A program made the position numbers and the translations under genes. The notes under the pieces were generated by a model. The model was not told the DNA's origin and did not search any database. It worked only from the letters and a program-made list of their open reading frames with translations. A DNA stretch of 64,000 nucleotides, taken from Nakamurella flava. GTDB taxonomy: Bacteria > Actinomycetota > Actinomycetes > Mycobacteriales > Nakamurellaceae. Shown piece by piece: positions 60,528-64,000 of this stretch. Each line of letters opens with the position of its first letter. Position 1 is the first letter of the stretch. Location: positions 1 to 64,000 of the forward strand of contig NZ_SZZH01000007.1 of NCBI RefSeq assembly GCF_005298075.1, in the 5' to 3' direction.

Positions 60528-63500
60528 ATGTCCTCCAGCGCTCCGCCGGCCGCCGGCTCCCCTCGCGACGAGCACCCGGCCGCAGCGCCGGATGCCCCTG
60601 AATCGACCGCACCCTCGCCCGGCCGGTTGGCCGCCCGCATCGACGAACTCGGTCCGGCCGACCGTCGGCGCCTCGGGCAGCGACTGGCGTCGGCCCGCAA
60701 GCAGCGCGAGGCGGTCCGCCGGGCCCGCGCACTGACCGAGGTGGAGCGGCAGCTGGCCGCCGCGGAACGGAAGTTGTTCCGGCGGGCCGCGTCGGTCCCG
60801 GACATCACCTTCCCGCCGGAACTCCCGGTGTCGGCGGCGGTGCCGGACCTGGCCCGGGTGATCGCCGAGAATCAGGTCGTCATCGTGGCCGGTGAGACCG
60901 GTTCCGGGAAGTCGACGCAGCTGCCCAAGCTGTGTCTGCAGATGGGGCGCGGAGTCCGGGGCCTGATCGGGCACACCCAGCCGCGGCGGATCGCGGCCCG
61001 TGCGCTGGCCGAACGCATCTCGGAGGAGACCGGCACCCGGCTCGGCGACGCGATCGGCTACACCGTCCGCTTCGGCGACCACACCGGGCCGGACACCCTG
61101 GTCAAGCTGATGACCGACGGCATCCTGCTGGCCGAGATCGGCCGGGACCGGCTGCTGACGGCCTATGACACGATCATCATCGACGAGGCCCACGAGCGCA
61201 GCCTGACCATCGACTTCCTGCTCGGCTACCTGGTCGGGCTGCTGCCCCGCCGCCCCGACCTCAAGGTGATCATCACCTCGGCCACCATCGACCCCGAGCG
61301 GTTCTCCCGGCACTTCGGGGACGCGCCGATCGTCGAGGTGTCCGGTCGTACGTACCCGGTCGAGATCCGTTACCGGCCCTACGGTCTGGCCGCCGAGGAC
61401 GTCGAGGGCGACACCGACGACCCCGACGATCTGGACGACGAGGCGCCTGCCCGGCGTCCGGCCGGTCGGGACGTCGTCGAGCGCACGGACGACCGCGACC
61501 AGGGGCAGGCCATCGTCGACGCGGTCGACGAGCTGTGCGCGGCCGGGCCGGGGGACATCCTGGTGTTCCTGTCCGGCGAACGCGAGATCACCGACACGAC
61601 CGAGGTTCTCCGTGGGCACCTGGCCGGGCGGTCGGGCCCGCCGGTGGAGGTGCTACCGCTCTACGGGCGGTTGTCGGCGGCCGACCAGCACAGGGTCTTC
61701 GACCGGCACACCGGCCGGCGGATCGTGTTGTCGACGAACGTGGCCGAGACATCCCTGACGGTGCCGGGCATCCGCTACGTCATCGACCCGGGCACGGCCC
61801 GCATCTCGCGGTACTCCCCGCGGACGAAGGTGCAGCGGCTACCGATCGAACCGATCTCGCAGGCCTCGGCCGGTCAGCGGGCCGGCCGCTGCGGCCGCCT
61901 GGAGAACGGCATCTGCATCCGCTTGTACTCGGAGGCCGACTTCCAGGCCCGTCCCGAGTTCACCGATCCGGAGATCCTGCGGACGTCACTGGCGTCGGTC
62001 ATCCTGCAGATGGCCGCGCTGCAACTCGGCGACATCGAGACCTTCCCGTTCCTCGAACCGCCGGACCGTCGGCAGGTCACCGACGGCCTGACGGTGCTCA
62101 CCGAACTGGGCGCGCTGGCCAAGGACTCCGACCGGTCCGGCGGGCCACGGCTGACCCCGGTGGGCCGGTCGATGGCCGCGCTGCCGGTCGACCCGCGACT
62201 GGCCCGGATGATCGTCGAGGGCCACGAGCGGCAGTGCCTGCGCGAGGTGCTGGTGATCGCGTCCGCGCTGTCCGTCGTCGACGTCCGGGAGTATCCGCTG
62301 GACGACCGGGACCGGGCCAAGGCCGCACACTCCCGATTCGTCGACCCGAACTCCGATTTCAACGCGCTGCTCAATCTGTGGCGGTATCTGGGCGACCAGG
62401 CGAAGGCCCGCTCGGGCAACGCGTTCCGGCGGATGTGCCGCGAGGAGTACCTGCACTACCTGCGGATCCGCGAGTGGCAGGACCTGCACGCCCAGCTCGC
62501 GCATCTGTGCCGGGGTCTGAAGATGGACCCCGAGGTGGAGTCGCCGCCGCTGCCGGTCGCCCGGGAGCGCGCGGGCAAGCAGCCGGCCAAGGACGCGCCG
62601 GCCACCCAGGGCGGTCGTGGCTCGCTGGCCACCGACATCGACACCGAACGCGTGCACACCGCGCTGCTGGCCGGACTGCTCTCCCACCTGGGGCAGAAGA
62701 GCGAGGCCAGCCGCGAGTACCAGGGCACCCGGGGGACCAGTTGGGTGATCTGGCCCGGGTCGGCGTTGGCCAAGAAGGGCGCCCGGCTGGTGGTCGCCGC
62801 CGAGCTGGTGGAGACCAGCCGGCTGTGGGGGCGGCTGTGCGCCGCGGTCGACCCGGTCTGGGTGGAGCGCGTCGGCGGAGACCTGTTGCGACGCAGCTAC
62901 TCCGAGCCGCGCTGGGACGCCCGGCGAGCCAGTGTGGTGGCCACCGAGAAGGTCACGCTGCTCGGCGTGACGCTGATCGGCGCCCGGACGGTGCAGTTCG
63001 ACCGCATCGACCCGGAGGTGTCCCGGGAGCTGTTCCTCCGGCACGCCCTGGTCGAACGGGACTGGCAGACCCGGCACGCCTTCTTCGCCGCGAACCAGCA
63101 GGCCCTGGAGGAGATCGCCCGCTGGGAGGACCGGACCCGCCGCCGGGACATCGTCGTCGACGACGAGACCCTCTACGGCCTCTACGACGCCCGCATCCCG
63201 GCCGACGTCACCTCGGGCCGGCACTTCGACTCGTGGTGGAAGAAGGCGTCCCGCTCGGAACCGGGGCTGCTGACGTTCACCCCGGAGATGCTGATCGCTG
63301 CCGGGGCCGAGCGTTTCGACCGGGCCGCCTACCCCGACCGCTACACCTCCGGCGAGCTGGACCTGCCGGTCGACTACGTCTACGACCCGACCCGCGCCGA
63401 CGACGGCGTCACGATCAGCATCCCGCTGGCCGTGCTGGCCCGGGTCGAGCCGAGCGCGTTCGCCGACCAGATCCCCGGCCTGCGCAGCGAACTGGCGGTC

Positions 63501-64000
63501 GCCCTGCTGCGATCGCTGCCGAAGACGTTGCGCCGCAACTTCGTTCCCGCGCCGACGGTCGCCGACGCGGTCCTGGCCCGGATGTCGGCCCAGGAGTCCG
63601 CCGGCCGGTCGGTGGCCGGCGGTTTCCCGGAGCGGTTCGCCCGCGCCGTCACCGCGGCCACCGGGATCCCCGTCCGGGAAACCGATTTCGACCTGGCCAA
63701 GGTGCCCGACCACCTGAAGCTGACGTTCGCCGTCACCGATGACGCCGGCCGCACCGTCGCCTCCGGCAAGGATCTGGCCGCCCTGCAGGCGCAGCTGCGC
63801 CCGGCGGCCGACCGGGCGGTGGCCGACGCGGTCGGCCGGGACATCGAACGCAGCGGGCTGACGACGTTCCCCGAGCCCGGTCTGCCGCGGACCGTGACGA
63901 CGGTGGTGGCCGGTCAACCGGTGACCGCCTACCCGGCGCTGGTCGCCGAGGAACCGGCCGACGGGAGCACCGTCGGGGTCCGCATCCTGGCCACCGAGGC
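60528..64000 (+). CDS. hrpA: ATP-dependent RNA helicase HrpA (3' end beyond window)
   Basis: The first 1157 codons of a DEAH-box helicase; the stop lies beyond the window. A Ser/Pro-rich leader of about 35 residues precedes motif I GETGSGKST (122-130), motif Ia TQPRRIAAR, motif II DEAH (219-222), motif III SAT, and the C-terminal helicase motifs including GQRAGRCGRL. The HrpA-type helical domain and the start of the DUF3418 C-terminal region follow (SEPGLLTFTPEMLIAAGAERF). HrpA unwinds RNA and helps rescue stalled or collided ribosomes. Family length is about 1300 residues, so most of the protein is present. Confidence 0.95.
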   Translation, partial: MSSSAPPAAGSPRDEHPAAAPDAPESTAPSPGRLAARIDELGPADRRRLGQRLASARKQREAVRRARALTEVERQLAAAERKLFRRAASVPDITFPPELPVSAAVPDLARVIAENQVVIVAGETGSGKSTQLPKLCLQMGRGVRGLIGHTQPRRIAARALAERISEETGTRLGDAIGYTVRFGDHTGPDTLVKLMTDGILLAEIGRDRLLTAYDTIIIDEAHERSLTIDFLLGYLVGLLPRRPDLKVIITSATIDPERFSRHFGDAPIVEVSGRTYPVEIRYRPYGLAAEDVEGDTDDPDDLDDEAPARRPAGRDVVERTDDRDQGQAIVDAVDELCAAGPGDILVFLSGEREITDTTEVLRGHLAGRSGPPVEVLPLYGRLSAADQHRVFDRHTGRRIVLSTNVAETSLTVPGIRYVIDPGTARISRYSPRTKVQRLPIEPISQASAGQRAGRCGRLENGICIRLYSEADFQARPEFTDPEILRTSLASVILQMAALQLGDIETFPFLEPPDRRQVTDGLTVLTELGALAKDSDRSGGPRLTPVGRSMAALPVDPRLARMIVEGHERQCLREVLVIASALSVVDVREYPLDDRDRAKAAHSRFVDPNSDFNALLNLWRYLGDQAKARSGNAFRRMCREEYLHYLRIREWQDLHAQLAHLCRGLKMDPEVESPPLPVARERAGKQPAKDAPATQGGRGSLATDIDTERVHTALLAGLLSHLGQKSEASREYQGTRGTSWVIWPGSALAKKGARLVVAAELVETSRLWGRLCAAVDPVWVERVGGDLLRRSYSEPRWDARRASVVATEKVTLLGVTLIGARTVQFDRIDPEVSRELFLRHALVERDWQTRHAFFAANQQALEEIARWEDRTRRRDIVVDDETLYGLYDARIPADVTSGRHFDSWWKKASRSEPGLLTFTPEMLIAAGAERFDRAAYPDRYTSGELDLPVDYVYDPTRADDGVTISIPLAVLARVEPSAFADQIPGLRSELAVALLRSLPKTLRRNFVPAPTVADAVLARMSAQESAGRSVAGGFPERFARAVTAATGIPVRETDFDLAKVPDHLKLTFAVTDDAGRTVASGKDLAALQAQLRPAADRAVADAVGRDIERSGLTTFPEPGLPRTVTTVVAGQPVTAYPALVAEEPADGSTVGVRILATE

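Overview
The window is chromosomal DNA from a high-GC Gram-positive bacterium of the Actinomycetota. The evidence is GC-rich codon use throughout, frequent GTG starts, a bacterial proteasome activator (Bpa), an F420-type flavin-fold oxidoreductase, an MMPL exporter with its TetR regulator, a DivIVA-like coiled-coil protein and an ECF41 sigma factor. A Nakamurella-like or other non-mycelial actinomycete is plausible, but the sequence alone does not fix the genus. There is no phage, plasmid, CRISPR array, rRNA or intact insertion sequence. Three tRNA genes are present: Ser-UGA, Arg-ACG and Ser-GCU.

Layout. 0-8.2 kb: secreted alpha/beta hydrolase, DUF1801 protein, agmatinase-family ureohydrolase, DUF1345 membrane protein, Bpa, quinone oxidoreductase, a 3' remnant of a GNAT acetyltransferase between two copies of a 57-bp repeat, an EamA exporter and a YpfJ-type metallopeptidase whose reading frame opens with ATC. 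8.5-14.4 kb: TetR-MMPL operon, a flavoprotein-DUF1365 operon and an F420-type oxidoreductase. 14.5-18 kb: tRNA-Ser(UGA), an AlbA_2 ATP-binding regulator, and a HisC/Pat aminotransferase. 18-22.7 kb: GlxA-type regulator, lipoprotein, CorA transporter, lipase, LysE exporter. 22.7-33 kb: a long minus-strand run of close or overlapping genes. It encodes a complete oligopeptide ABC importer with an embedded serine hydrolase and GbsR/MarR regulator, followed by an ABC-2 exporter with a LolA-like anchored protein. A perfect 16-bp palindrome lies upstream of the run.

33-38 kb: small membrane proteins, a two-RCK potassium channel translationally coupled to a DUF6394-like protein, then an AhpD-like/ECF41 sigma factor pair with a recognisable ECF41 promoter. 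38-45 kb: PAS-ANTAR regulator, Lrp-type regulator divergent from a drug-type MFS pump, a second MFS transporter and an Old Yellow Enzyme. 45-49 kb: the tRNA-Arg/tRNA-Ser pair, GtrA-like protein, aldo/keto reductase, 3-hydroxybutyrate dehydrogenase and small membrane proteins. 49.5-55.3 kb: a mannitol locus (mtlA, mtlF, mtlD) followed directly by a 748-residue phosphofructokinase of the duplicated eukaryotic type. Together these four genes take mannitol to fructose 1,6-bisphosphate. 55.5-64 kb: DivIVA-like protein, gamma carbonic anhydrase, SixA-like phosphatase, double-hotdog thioesterase, AI-2E family transporter, 2H phosphoesterase and the start of hrpA, cut by the window end.

The most notable features are the eukaryotic-type PFK in the mannitol locus, a family of at least five related hairpin elements, mostly at gene 3' ends, the ATC start of the metallopeptidase, and the ECF41 module with its own target promoter.
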